Below, piece after piece: positions 1-7,748 of a stretch of 64,000 nt of DNA; the first letter of the stretch is position 1, and every line of letters begins with the position of its first letter. The DNA is taken from NCBI RefSeq assembly GCF_900635955.1, contig NZ_LR134201.1:3782001-3846000 (forward strand). The letters are read 5' to 3'. This stretch comes from Cedecea lapagei. Lineage in GTDB: Bacteria; Pseudomonadota; Gammaproteobacteria; Enterobacterales; Enterobacteriaceae. The translations under genes and the position numbers were made by a program. The notes under the pieces are model-generated. The model was not told the origin of the DNA and searched no databases. It saw only the letters and a list, made by a program, of their open reading frames with translations.

Positions 1-651
1 CAGCAGCAGCGATCCGGACTCTTCACGCAGCAGCCCGGAAACGGCGTTAGCCACGGCCTCATCAAAACGCTGGTGAGCGGGTAATGCCCCATAGCGGCGT
101 TCAACCGGAAAAGCTCGGCCTTCGGAGGTAATGACTGGCGCATCAGGCAGGCACTGCTGCAGGCGTTGGTTGTCCAGCGTTGCGGACATGATCAGGATCT
201 TAAGGTCATCACGCAGCCCGGCCTGCACGTCCAGCAGCAGCGCCAGGGCGAGATCGGCCTGCAGGCTGCGCTCATGAAACTCATCGAGGATCACCAGCCC
301 AATGCCGCTAAGCTCGGGATCCTGTTGGATCAGCCGCGTTAAAATCCCCTCGGTAACGACTTCAAGTCGGGTATTGGGCCCAACGCAGCTGTCGGCTCGC
401 ATCCGGTAACCAACGGTTTCGCCCGGTTTTTCCCCCAGCAGTTCGGCTAACCGCTGGGCAACGTTGCGGGCGGCAAGACGACGTGGTTCAAGCAGCAAAA
501 TGCGGCCTTGCAGCGAACTTTGCTGAAGGATTTGCAGCGGCAGCCAGGTCGATTTACCTGCGCCGGTAGGGGCATTGAGCAAAACTTGCGGGGCGGACTC
601 GAGCGCTTTAAGCACTTCCGGCAGTACGGCCGCAACCGGTAATGAGGACAC
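1..651 (-). CDS. hrpB: ATP-dependent RNA helicase-like protein HrpB, 5' part (gene runs off the window)
   Basis: DEAH-box helicase-like protein of unclear physiological role. Only the first 217 codons are present; the frame is open to base 1. Translation shows a Walker A motif APTGAGKST at about residues 27-35, PRRLAARNVAQ, and the DExH box LDEFHERS, followed by MSATL (motif III). The GTG at 651 is chosen because GGAG lies six bases upstream and the protein then begins VSSLPVAAVLP, like E. coli HrpB; an in-frame ATG at 696 would add 15 residues. The gene diverges from thpR with 73 bases between the starts. Identity is secure; the start is less so. Confidence 0.93.
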   Translation of the reverse strand, partial: MSSLPVAAVLPEVLKALESAPQVLLNAPTGAGKSTWLPLQILQQSSLQGRILLLEPRRLAARNVAQRLAELLGEKPGETVGYRMRADSCVGPNTRLEVVTEGILTRLIQQDPELSGIGLVILDEFHERSLQADLALALLLDVQAGLRDDLKILIMSATLDNQRLQQCLPDAPVITSEGRAFPVERRYGALPAHQRFDEAVANAVSGLLREESGSLLL

Positions 652-724
652 AAACGGCTCCAAAGGGTTAACATCAGCAGTCGCGCATTGTAGCATCCCG
701 CCAAACCATAACCGAGAGACAACC

Positions 725-1264
725 ATGGCCGAAAATCGCCGCCTGTTTTTTGCCCTGACGTTACCGTCCGAGGTTCAGCAGCAGATTATCCACTGGCGTG
801 CTGCCCAGTTCCCGGCGGAGGCTGGCCGACCGGTAGCCGCGGCCAATTTGCACCTCACGCTGGCTTTTTTAGGGGATGTCTCCGACGAAAAGCGTCAGGC
901 GCTATGCCGCCTCGCCGGTCGCATTAGCCAGCCCGGTTTTACCCTTCAGCTGGATGATGCCGGGCAGTGGCTGCGCTCAAGCGTCGTGTGGCTGGGGCCG
1001 CGCCAGGCTCCGCGAGGCTTACTACAGTTAGCCAACATGTTACGTTCCCAGGCCGCACGCAGCGGCTGCTATCAGTCTCCGCAGCCGTTTCATCCTCACG
1101 TTACGCTGTACCGCAATGCGATTCGTTCCGTCTCGCTCCCGGCACCTGGCTTTAGCTGGCAGTTCCGGGTCAATGAGTTTTCACTGTATGAATCCCTCTT
1201 TGAGCAGGGAAGAACCCGCTATCAGGCACTGGAGCACTGGTCGCTGACTAATAAGGAAGAGTAG
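725..1264 (+). CDS. thpR: RNA 2',3'-cyclic phosphodiesterase
   Basis: 2H phosphoesterase (formerly LigT) that opens 2',3'-cyclic phosphates and can reversibly join tRNA halves through a 2'-5' bond. The 179-residue protein carries the two HxTx motifs that define the family, HLTL at 43-46 and HVTL at 125-128. The ATG at 725 follows GAGA with good spacing; the open frame extends further upstream but that part overlaps hrpB antisense and resembles nothing. The stop codon is directly followed by the sfsA start, so the two genes are probably co-transcribed and translationally coupled. Confidence 0.95.
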   Translation: MAENRRLFFALTLPSEVQQQIIHWRAAQFPAEAGRPVAAANLHLTLAFLGDVSDEKRQALCRLAGRISQPGFTLQLDDAGQWLRSSVVWLGPRQAPRGLLQLANMLRSQAARSGCYQSPQPFHPHVTLYRNAIRSVSLPAPGFSWQFRVNEFSLYESLFEQGRTRYQALEHWSLTNKEE

Positions 1265-1969
1265 ATGGAGTTTTCACCCGCCCTGCAGCCCGCCAGGCTT
1301 ATCAAACGCTATAAACGTTTTCTGGCCGACGTGGTAACGGCCGATGGCGAGACGATGACGCTGCACTGCCCCAATACCGGCGCAATGACCGGCTGCGCCA
1401 CGCCGGGTGACACCGTCTGGTACTCAACTTCCGCCAGCGCTACGCGTAAATACCCCCATACATGGGAGCTTACGCAAACGCAAAAGGATGAGATCATCTG
1501 CGTGAATACCCTACGCGCGAACATGCTGGTCAGGGAGATGCTGATGACTTCGCCTCCTGCGGCGCTCGCGGGCTATGACAGCATTCAGGCCGAAGTGAAA
1601 TACGGTGAAGAGCGCAGCAGAATTGACTTCATGTTACAGGCGTGTAACAAGGTTAACTGCTATATTGAAGTGAAATCAGTCACGTTACTTGAGCAGGATA
1701 AAGGCTATTTTCCCGATGCCGTTAGCCTGCGAGGCCAGAAGCATTTAAGAGAGTTGATGAATGTGGTTCAGCAAGGAGAGCGCGCGGTGCTACTGTTTGC
1801 GGTGTTGCATTCTGCTATAAATAGCGTCTCGCCAGCGCGCCACATTGATGAGAAGTATGCGCGGCTGCTAACCGAGGCGCAGCAGTGTGGGGTTGAAATT
1901 ATCGCCTGGAAGGCAGAACTTTCTGCCGAGGGGATGACTCTAACTACGCCGTTGCCTGTCTATTTATGA
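1265..1969 (+). CDS. sfsA: Sugar fermentation stimulation protein SfsA
   Basis: SfsA family protein of 234 residues, the usual length. In E. coli it was found as a multicopy stimulator of maltose metabolism and binds DNA without clear specificity; the fold contains a nuclease-like domain, and the true role is unsettled. Visible family features are the N-terminal PARLIKRYKRFLADV region, the HCPNTGAMTGC segment, and the central acidic/lysine core (RIDFML, YIEVKSVTL) typical of PD-(D/E)xK-like nucleases. It starts on the base after the thpR stop. The dksA gene follows after about 190 bases. Confidence 0.95.
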   Translation: MEFSPALQPARLIKRYKRFLADVVTADGETMTLHCPNTGAMTGCATPGDTVWYSTSASATRKYPHTWELTQTQKDEIICVNTLRANMLVREMLMTSPPAALAGYDSIQAEVKYGEERSRIDFMLQACNKVNCYIEVKSVTLLEQDKGYFPDAVSLRGQKHLRELMNVVQQGERAVLLFAVLHSAINSVSPARHIDEKYARLLTEAQQCGVEIIAWKAELSAEGMTLTTPLPVYL

Positions 1970-2067
1970 AAGTATCTGGTTAAGGGCAGATAACGTATTG
2001 TCTTTTTTATAGTCGGGTCGTTTCGCAAATAAGCTTTTCTTCACACGGTTGTCAAGAGAGGAGTTTA

Positions 2068-2073
2068 TATAAT
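2068..2073 (+). promoter_or_regulatory. Candidate -10 element of the dksA promoter
   Basis: TATAAT lies 87 bases before the dksA start codon. A TTGTCA stands only 13 bases upstream of it, too close to be a normal -35, so the -35 is undecided. Placement in the sfsA-dksA gap suggests dksA has its own promoter. Confidence 0.35.
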
Positions 2074-2159
2074 TGCCATCCTGAAAAGCATCTGCTATTT
2101 ATAGCGGCCTGATTTTACCCCGACAGGGGACCGATAAGTGCGTGTTAAGGAGAAACAAC

Positions 2160-2615
2160 ATGCAAGAAGGGCAAAAGCGTAAAACATCGTCCCTGAGTAT
2201 TCTCGCCATCGCTGGGGTGGAGCCATACCAGGAGAAAACGGGCGAAGAGTACATGAACGAAGCCCAGCTGTCGCACTTCAAGCGCATTCTTGAAGCATGG
2301 CGTAATCAGCTCATGGACGAGGTAGATCGCACCGTTTCGCATATGCAGGATGAAGCGGCTAACTTCCCGGACCCGGTAGACCGCGCGGCCCAGGAAGAAG
2401 AGTTCAGCCTCGAATTGCGTAACCGCGATCGTGAACGCAAGTTGATCAAAAAGATCGAAAAAACGCTCAAGAAAGTGGAAGACGAAGATTTCGGCTACTG
2501 CGAATCCTGCGGTGTGGAAATCGGCATTCGTCGCCTTGAAGCTCGTCCGACAGCTGATTTGTGTATCGACTGCAAAACGTTGGCAGAAATCCGCGAAAAA
2601 CAGATGGCCGGCTAA
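2160..2615 (+). CDS. dksA: RNA polymerase-binding transcription factor DksA
   Basis: DksA enters the RNA polymerase secondary channel and acts with ppGpp to repress rRNA promoters and activate amino-acid promoters. At 151 residues it matches E. coli in length and nearly in sequence. The coiled-coil tip acidic motif is present (DPVDRAA, the Asp71/Asp74 region), and a C4 zinc finger is intact (CESC ... CIDC near the C terminus). The ATG at 2160 is preceded by AAGGAGAAACAAC, a strong ribosome binding site; an in-frame upstream start would add six residues without such a site. A terminator and then gluQ follow. Confidence 0.98.
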   Translation: MQEGQKRKTSSLSILAIAGVEPYQEKTGEEYMNEAQLSHFKRILEAWRNQLMDEVDRTVSHMQDEAANFPDPVDRAAQEEEFSLELRNRDRERKLIKKIEKTLKKVEDEDFGYCESCGVEIGIRRLEARPTADLCIDCKTLAEIREKQMAG

Positions 2616-2640
2616 CGGCCCTCGGAAATGCCAGACCTCT

Positions 2641-2668
2641 ATGGCGGGAGATTCTCCCGCCATATTAC
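2641..2668 (+). terminator. Terminator-like hairpin between dksA and gluQ
   Basis: Arms ATGGCGGGAG and CTCCCGCCAT (10 bp, loop ATT) lie 25 bases after the dksA stop, followed by a weak, interrupted T tract. A partial terminator here is known in Shigella and E. coli, where it limits read-through into gluQ. Confidence 0.75.
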
Positions 2669-2687
2669 TTTATTGCTCCCCAAAAAC

Positions 2688-3572
2688 ATGTCAGCTCAAC
2701 TCTACATTGGCCGCTTTGCTCCCTCACCTTCCGGTGAACTGCATTTTGGCTCACTGATAGCCGCCCTTGGCAGCTACCTTCAGGCGCGCTCGCAGCAGGG
2801 CCGCTGGCTGGTCCGCATCGAAGATATCGATCCCCCGCGTGAAGTGCCCGGCGCCGCCGACACCATTCTCAGACAGCTTGAGCACTATGGGCTGCATTGG
2901 GATGGCGAAGTCCTGTGGCAATCCCGGCGTCACGACGCCTATCGCGCCGCGCTGGCGTGGCTGCAGCAGCAGGGGCTGAGCTATTACTGTACCTGCACCC
3001 GCAGCCGTATCCAGCAGATTGGCGGTTTCTACGACGGCCATTGCCGGACGTTGGGCAACCCTCCGCACAATGCGGCGATGCGGCTGGTACAAAACAATCC
3101 GGTGCTCAGCTTCCATGACGGCCTGCGCGGGCGACTAAATGCGGACGCTGCTCTGGCGCGGGAAGATTTCATCATTCATCGCCGCGACGGTCTGTTCGCC
3201 TATAATCTTGCTGTGGTCGTGGATGACCATTTTCAGGGCGTGACGGAGATTGTGCGCGGGGCAGATTTGATTGAGCCAACGGTGAGGCAAATCTCGCTGT
3301 ATCAGCAACTTGGCTGGCCTGCGCCGGACTATATTCATCTGCCGCTGGCGTTAAATGAGCAAGGTTCGAAGCTGTCCAAACAGAATCACGCGCCCGCGCT
3401 GCCTCAGGGCGATCCTCGCCCGCTGCTGGTAGAGGCGTTGCGCTTTTTAAATCAACAAGTAGCGGACGACTGGCAGGATCTTACGCTGGAAAAGCTGCTT
3501 GCACAGGCCGTGGTTAACTGGTCGCTTCATAATGTGCCGGTGAATACATCATTCTCAAATGCCGCGCACTGA
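2688..3572 (+). CDS. gluQ: Glutamyl-Q tRNA(Asp) synthetase
   Basis: Paralogue of the catalytic half of glutamyl-tRNA synthetase. It activates glutamate and attaches it to queuosine at the wobble position of tRNA(Asp). It lacks an anticodon-binding domain, consistent with 294 residues. The class I HIGH-like motif is PSPSGELHFG (12-21). A zinc site follows (YCTC ... YDGHC), and the KMSKS-like loop is KLSKQ. The start at 2688 gives MSAQLYIGRFAPS, aligned with E. coli; upstream in-frame codons fall in the terminator hairpin. No strong ribosome binding site is seen, which fits low expression by read-through from dksA. Confidence 0.96.
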   Translation: MSAQLYIGRFAPSPSGELHFGSLIAALGSYLQARSQQGRWLVRIEDIDPPREVPGAADTILRQLEHYGLHWDGEVLWQSRRHDAYRAALAWLQQQGLSYYCTCTRSRIQQIGGFYDGHCRTLGNPPHNAAMRLVQNNPVLSFHDGLRGRLNADAALAREDFIIHRRDGLFAYNLAVVVDDHFQGVTEIVRGADLIEPTVRQISLYQQLGWPAPDYIHLPLALNEQGSKLSKQNHAPALPQGDPRPLLVEALRFLNQQVADDWQDLTLEKLLAQAVVNWSLHNVPVNTSFSNAAH

Positions 3573-3628
3573 GCTATGATTAGCCGCTGTTTTTTTTGTC
3601 CCTATGATTGACACTGCCGAGGTGGACT

Positions 3629-5029
3629 ATTTTTACCCGAGTCGCTAATTTTTGCCGCAAGGTGCTTAACCGCGATGACGTCGTGGTCGAGGAGAACGAA
3701 ACTCTCCCGCACATTACTGTTATTCCGCGCGATCAGCACGCTATTTCCCGCAAAGATATCAGTGAAAATGCCCTCAAGGTGCTCTACCGTTTGAACAAAG
3801 CAGGCTACGAGGCCTACCTCGTTGGCGGCGGCGTCCGTGACCTGCTGCTGGGCAAAAAACCGAAGGACTTCGACGTCACCACCAGCGCAACCCCGGATCA
3901 GGTACGTAAGCTGTTCCGTAACTGCCGCCTGGTAGGCCGCCGCTTCCGTCTGGCTCACGTCATGTTTGGGCCAGAGATTATCGAAGTGGCCACCTTCCGT
4001 GGTCACCATGAAGAGCAGCAGCCGGCTGACCGCCAGACCTCACAGCGCGGCCAAAACGGCATGCTGCTGCGCGACAACATCTTCGGTTCTATCGAAGAAG
4101 ATGCTCAACGTCGCGACTTCACCATCAATAGCCTTTACTACAGCGTTGCCGATTTCTCCGTACGTGACTACGTTGGCGGCCTGAACGATCTGAACAAAGG
4201 GATCATCCGACTGATTGGCGACCCGGAAACGCGCTACCGTGAAGATCCGGTGCGTATGCTGCGCGCCGTGCGCTTTGCCGCCAAACTTAACATGACCATC
4301 AGCCCGGAAACCGGCGAGCCGATCCCTCGCCTGGCAACGCTGCTTAACGACGTGCCGCCGGCGCGTTTATTTGAGGAGTCGCTCAAGCTCCTGCAGGCCG
4401 GATACGGTTTTGAAACCTACCAGCTGCTGCGTGAATATCAGCTGTTCCAGCCGCTGTTCCCGATCATCACCCGCTACTTTACCGAGCAGGGCGACAGCCC
4501 GATGGAGCGCATTATTGCGCTGGTGCTGAAGAATACGGATAACCGCATTCATAACGATATGCGCGTCAACCCGGCGTTCCTGTTTGCGGCGATGTTCTGG
4601 TATCCGCAGCTGGAAATGGCGCAGAAGATTGCCCAGGAAAGCGGCCTTGCCTACTACGATGCCTTCGCGCTGGCGATGAATGAAGTGCTGGATGAAGCCT
4701 GCCGTGCGCTGGCGATTCCGAAACGCATTACCACGCTGGTACGTGATATCTGGGGCCTGCAGCTTCGACTGTCTCGCCGCCAGGGCAAACGCGCCTGGAA
4801 GCTGATGGAGCATCCTAAGTTCCGTGCGTCTTACGACCTGCTGGCGCTGCGCGCTGAGGTTGAGAACAACCAGGAGCTGCTGCGTCTGACCAAATGGTGG
4901 GGTGAGTTCCAGGTGGCGGCACCGCCGATGCAAAAAGATATGCTGAACGACCTGGGCGATGAGCCAGCAGCCCGCCGCCGCACGCGTCGCCCACGCAAAC
5001 GTGCGCCACGCCGCGAAGGCAACGCATGA
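3629..5029 (+). CDS. pcnB: Poly(A) polymerase I (unusual ATT start)
   Basis: Adds 3' poly(A) tails that mark RNA for decay; also controls ColE1-type plasmid copy number through RNA I. It is a class II nucleotidyltransferase: LVGGGVRD and DFDVTT form the active site, RRDFTINSL lies beyond, and the tail is Arg-rich (ARRRTRRPRKRAPRRE). The start is placed at ATT 3629 because AGGTGG stands four to five bases upstream and the product then begins xFTRVANFCRKVL at 466 residues, close to the E. coli protein, for which an AUU start has been shown experimentally. A TTG at 3608 is an alternative but has no ribosome binding site. The gene overlaps folK by four bases (ATGA). Confidence 0.95.
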   Translation: MFTRVANFCRKVLNRDDVVVEENETLPHITVIPRDQHAISRKDISENALKVLYRLNKAGYEAYLVGGGVRDLLLGKKPKDFDVTTSATPDQVRKLFRNCRLVGRRFRLAHVMFGPEIIEVATFRGHHEEQQPADRQTSQRGQNGMLLRDNIFGSIEEDAQRRDFTINSLYYSVADFSVRDYVGGLNDLNKGIIRLIGDPETRYREDPVRMLRAVRFAAKLNMTISPETGEPIPRLATLLNDVPPARLFEESLKLLQAGYGFETYQLLREYQLFQPLFPIITRYFTEQGDSPMERIIALVLKNTDNRIHNDMRVNPAFLFAAMFWYPQLEMAQKIAQESGLAYYDAFALAMNEVLDEACRALAIPKRITTLVRDIWGLQLRLSRRQGKRAWKLMEHPKFRASYDLLALRAEVENNQELLRLTKWWGEFQVAAPPMQKDMLNDLGDEPAARRRTRRPRKRAPRREGNA

Positions 5030-5505
5030 CCCTCGCGTATATCGCGCTGGGCAGTAACCAGGCGTCACCGCTGGAGCAGGTCTCATCTGCCCTTGACGCC
5101 CTTGCCGCCATTCCACAAAGCCGAATGGTGGCAACTTCTTCGTTTTACCGCACTCCCCCGCTGGGCCCGCAGGATCAGCCTGATTATCTGAATGCTGCCG
5201 TGATACTGGATACCGACCTGTCTGCCGAAGCGCTGTTAGACCATACTCAACGTATCGAACTTGAGCAGGGTCGCGTGCGTAAAGAAGAGCGCTGGGGGCC
5301 GCGTACTTTAGATCTCGATATTATGCTGTTTGGCGATCGGGTCATTCATACCGACCGCCTGACCGTGCCCCATTACGATATGAAAAACCGTGCGTTTATG
5401 CTGGTGCCTCTTCTGGAAATAGCACCAGAATGCCGCTTTCCTGACGGGCAATCTGCCGCTGAGATACTGGCTGGCCTCTCTCAGGAGGGCATTACCCGCT
5501 GGTAA
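5026..5505 (+). CDS. folK: 6-hydroxymethyl-7,8-dihydropterin pyrophosphokinase (HPPK)
   Basis: Transfers pyrophosphate from ATP to 6-hydroxymethyl-dihydropterin in folate synthesis. The 159 residues equal the E. coli enzyme. Recognisable parts are LGSNQASP near the N terminus, the substrate and Mg-binding stretch RWGPRTLDLDIMLFG with the paired aspartates, and VPHYDMKNRAFMLVPL. The start codon overlaps the pcnB stop (ATGA), so translation is probably coupled. It sits just before panB, forming a cofactor-synthesis run with pcnB-folK-panBC. Confidence 0.97.
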   Translation: MTLAYIALGSNQASPLEQVSSALDALAAIPQSRMVATSSFYRTPPLGPQDQPDYLNAAVILDTDLSAEALLDHTQRIELEQGRVRKEERWGPRTLDLDIMLFGDRVIHTDRLTVPHYDMKNRAFMLVPLLEIAPECRFPDGQSAAEILAGLSQEGITRW

Positions 5506-5549
5506 ACAGCGCGCCCGTATCCTGTTCAAACCTTTCTCCGGGGATGATG

Positions 5550-6344
5550 ATGAAACCCACTACCACCTCCACCCTGCGCAAGCTCAAGCAGGACAACAAG
5601 AAATTCGCCACCCTTACCGCCTATGACTTCAGCTTCGCTAAGCTGTTTGCTGACGAAGGCGTTGGCGTCCTGCTGGTTGGCGACTCGCTGGGCATGACGG
5701 TTCAGGGGAACGACTCTACGCTGCCGGTCACGGTGGAAGACATTGCCTATCACACCCGCGCGGTCCGCCGCGGCGCACCACATTGCCTGCTGCTGGCTGA
5801 CCTGCCATTTATGGCCTACGCCACGCCGGAGCAGGCATTTGCCAACTCCGCGGAAGTGATGCGCGCCGGAGCCAACATGGTAAAGATCGAAGGCGGTCGC
5901 TGGCTGGCTGAGACGGTAAAAATGCTCACCGAGCGTGCAGTCCCGGTCTGCGGCCATCTCGGCCTTACGCCGCAGTCGGTAAATATTTTCGGCGGGTATA
6001 AAGTTCAGGGCCGCGACGAGCTGGCTGCTCAGACGCTGCTGGACGACGCCCTGGCGCTGGAAGCCGCAGGTGCCCAGCTGTTGGTGCTGGAATGCGTGCC
6101 GGTTGAGCTGGCCAGGCGCGTTACCGAAGCCCTTTCTATTCCCGTTATTGGCATTGGCGCGGGCAACGTCACGGACGGGCAGATTCTGGTAATGCATGAT
6201 GCTTTCGGCATCACCGGCGGCCATATTCCAAAGTTTGCGAAGAATTTCCTCGCAGAAACCGGCGATATTCGTGCCGCTGTGCGGCAGTACATTAGTGAAG
6301 TCGAATCCGGCAGCTACCCGGGCAACGAACACAGTTTTTTCTGA
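5550..6344 (+). CDS. panB: 3-methyl-2-oxobutanoate hydroxymethyltransferase
   Basis: First committed step of pantothenate synthesis: adds a hydroxymethyl group from methylene-tetrahydrofolate to alpha-ketoisovalerate to give ketopantoate. The sequence is 264 residues, as in E. coli, with the Mg-binding LLVGDSLGM, MVKIEGG and the GIGAGNVTDGQILV loop. Three tandem ATGs (5544, 5547, 5550) are possible; the third has the best spacing from CCGGGG and gives MKPTTTS as in E. coli. It is followed by panC after 13 bases. Confidence 0.97.
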   Translation: MKPTTTSTLRKLKQDNKKFATLTAYDFSFAKLFADEGVGVLLVGDSLGMTVQGNDSTLPVTVEDIAYHTRAVRRGAPHCLLLADLPFMAYATPEQAFANSAEVMRAGANMVKIEGGRWLAETVKMLTERAVPVCGHLGLTPQSVNIFGGYKVQGRDELAAQTLLDDALALEAAGAQLLVLECVPVELARRVTEALSIPVIGIGAGNVTDGQILVMHDAFGITGGHIPKFAKNFLAETGDIRAAVRQYISEVESGSYPGNEHSFF

Positions 6345-6357
6345 CAGGAGACAGGTT

Positions 6358-7212
6358 GTGCTGATTATCGAAACGTTACCGCTGCTGCGCCAGCAGATTC
6401 GCCGCTGGCGCCAGGAAGGGAAACGCATCGCCCTGGTGCCGACCATGGGCAACCTGCACGATGGGCATATGACGCTGGTTGAAGAAGCCAAAGCCGCTGC
6501 CGATGTGGTAGTGGTCAGTATTTTCGTCAACCCGATGCAGTTTGACAGGCCGGACGACCTGGCCCGCTATCCGCGTACGCTGCAGGAAGACTGCGAGAAG
6601 CTGAACCGCCGAAAGGTGGATATGGTCTTCGCCCCGGCGCCGGCGGATGTTTATCCTCAGGGCCTCGACACGCAAACCTTTGTGGATGTCCCGGGTATCT
6701 CCACCATGCTGGAGGGCGCAAGCCGCCCCGGGCATTTCCGTGGCGTATCCACCATCGTCAGCAAGCTGTTCAACCTGGTGCAACCCGACGTCGCCTGCTT
6801 CGGCCAGAAGGATTATCAGCAGCTGGCGCTGATCCGTAAGATGGTTGCCGACATGGGTTACGACATTGAGATTATTGGCGTGCCTACCGTACGGGCGAAA
6901 GACGGCCTGGCGCTCAGCTCCCGCAATGGCTACCTGACCGCCGACCAGCGCAAAATCGCCCCCGGCTTAAGCAAGGTGATGAACGGCCTGGCCGACAAGC
7001 TGCGCAATGGCGATCGTGATACCGAAGAGATGCTGATCATCGCGGCGACAGAGCTGAATGAAAAAGGCTTCCGTTCGGACGACCTGCAAATCCGCGATGC
7101 GGAGACGCTGCTGGAGCTGTCGCCGGACAGCAAACGCGCGGTGATCCTGATGGCGGCCTGGCTTGGTCAGGCGCGACTGATTGATAACGTTACCGTCGAA
7201 CTGGCGCAGTAG
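6358..7212 (+). CDS. panC: Pantothenate synthetase (pantoate-beta-alanine ligase)
   Basis: ATP-dependent ligase joining pantoate and beta-alanine. The 284-residue protein has the class I nucleotidyltransferase HIGH motif within PTMGNLHDGHMTL, the pantoate-binding FVNPMQF, GQKDYQQ, and the KMSKS-like LALSSRN. The start is GTG at 6358, preceded by AGGAGACAGG, and gives a protein beginning (M)LIIETLPLL as in E. coli; the open frame extending upstream into panB is a shadow. It probably forms one transcript with panB. Confidence 0.97.
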   Translation: MLIIETLPLLRQQIRRWRQEGKRIALVPTMGNLHDGHMTLVEEAKAAADVVVVSIFVNPMQFDRPDDLARYPRTLQEDCEKLNRRKVDMVFAPAPADVYPQGLDTQTFVDVPGISTMLEGASRPGHFRGVSTIVSKLFNLVQPDVACFGQKDYQQLALIRKMVADMGYDIEIIGVPTVRAKDGLALSSRNGYLTADQRKIAPGLSKVMNGLADKLRNGDRDTEEMLIIAATELNEKGFRSDDLQIRDAETLLELSPDSKRAVILMAAWLGQARLIDNVTVELAQ

Positions 7213-7254
7213 ACAGCCTAAATAAAAAGGGCAATACTGCCTCGAATATCCACG

Positions 7255-7278
7255 GCGCTGAAGGTATCAGCGCTTTTT
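7255..7278 (+). terminator. Intrinsic terminator or attenuator between panC and panD
   Basis: GCGCTGA (7255-7261) pairs with TCAGCGC (7267-7273), loop AGGTA, followed by five T. It lies 43 bases after the panC stop and 26 before panD, so it should separate or attenuate panD from panBC. Confidence 0.75.
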
Positions 7279-7303
7279 AAGCCCAGTAACAAAGGTTCAA
7301 GTT

Positions 7304-7684
7304 ATGATTCGCACTATGCTGCAAGGCAAGTTACACCGCGTCAAAGTGACTCAGGCGGACTTGCATTACGAAGGCTCCTGCGCCATCGATCAGGACTTCC
7401 TTGAGGCGGCAGGCATTCTGGAATATGAAGCCATCGACATCTACAACGTGACCAACGGCAAGCGTTTCTCAACCTACGCTATCGCCGGTGAGCGCGGCTC
7501 CAGAATCATCTCTGTTAACGGCGCGGCGGCACACTGTGCCGATGTCGGCGATATCCTGATTATCGCCAGCTATGTGACCATGCCGGACGAACAGGCCCGC
7601 AGCTGGCAGCCGAAAGTGGCCTATTTTGACGGTGAAAACGAGATGAAACGCCTCGCGAAAGCCGTGCCGGTTCAGGTGGCGTAA
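7304..7684 (+). CDS. panD: Aspartate 1-decarboxylase (pyruvoyl enzyme)
   Basis: Makes beta-alanine from aspartate for pantothenate. Synthesised as an inactive 126-residue precursor that self-cleaves between Gly24 and Ser25 (HYEGSCAID is intact) to give the pyruvoyl group; in E. coli cleavage is promoted by PanZ. Lys9 and Tyr58 region residues are in place. It lies directly after panC, whereas E. coli K-12 carries yadD between them. The panD stop is followed by a repeat and then the convergent yadE. Confidence 0.97.
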   Translation: MIRTMLQGKLHRVKVTQADLHYEGSCAIDQDFLEAAGILEYEAIDIYNVTNGKRFSTYAIAGERGSRIISVNGAAAHCADVGDILIIASYVTMPDEQARSWQPKVAYFDGENEMKRLAKAVPVQVA

Positions 7685-7696
7685 CCCCCGCCTCTC

Positions 7697-7730
7697 GCCC
7701 TAACCCTCTCCCCACGTGGGAGAGGGTATC
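7697..7730. repeat. REP-like intergenic palindrome, copy 1
   Basis: CCCTAACCCTCTCCCC then ACGTGGGAGAGGG forms a 9-bp hairpin (7704-7712 with 7718-7726). The same CCCTCTCCC/GGGAGAGGG core recurs at 19706-19725. It sits between the convergent ends of panD and yadE, a typical place for REP-type elements. There is no T tract. Confidence 0.65.
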
Positions 7731-7748
7731 GAACAAAACTGCTTTAAC

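Noticed and set aside
5526..6530. A 334-codon minus-strand frame over panB
   Set aside because: Covers panB and the start of panC, both well-supported genes; no domain recognised.
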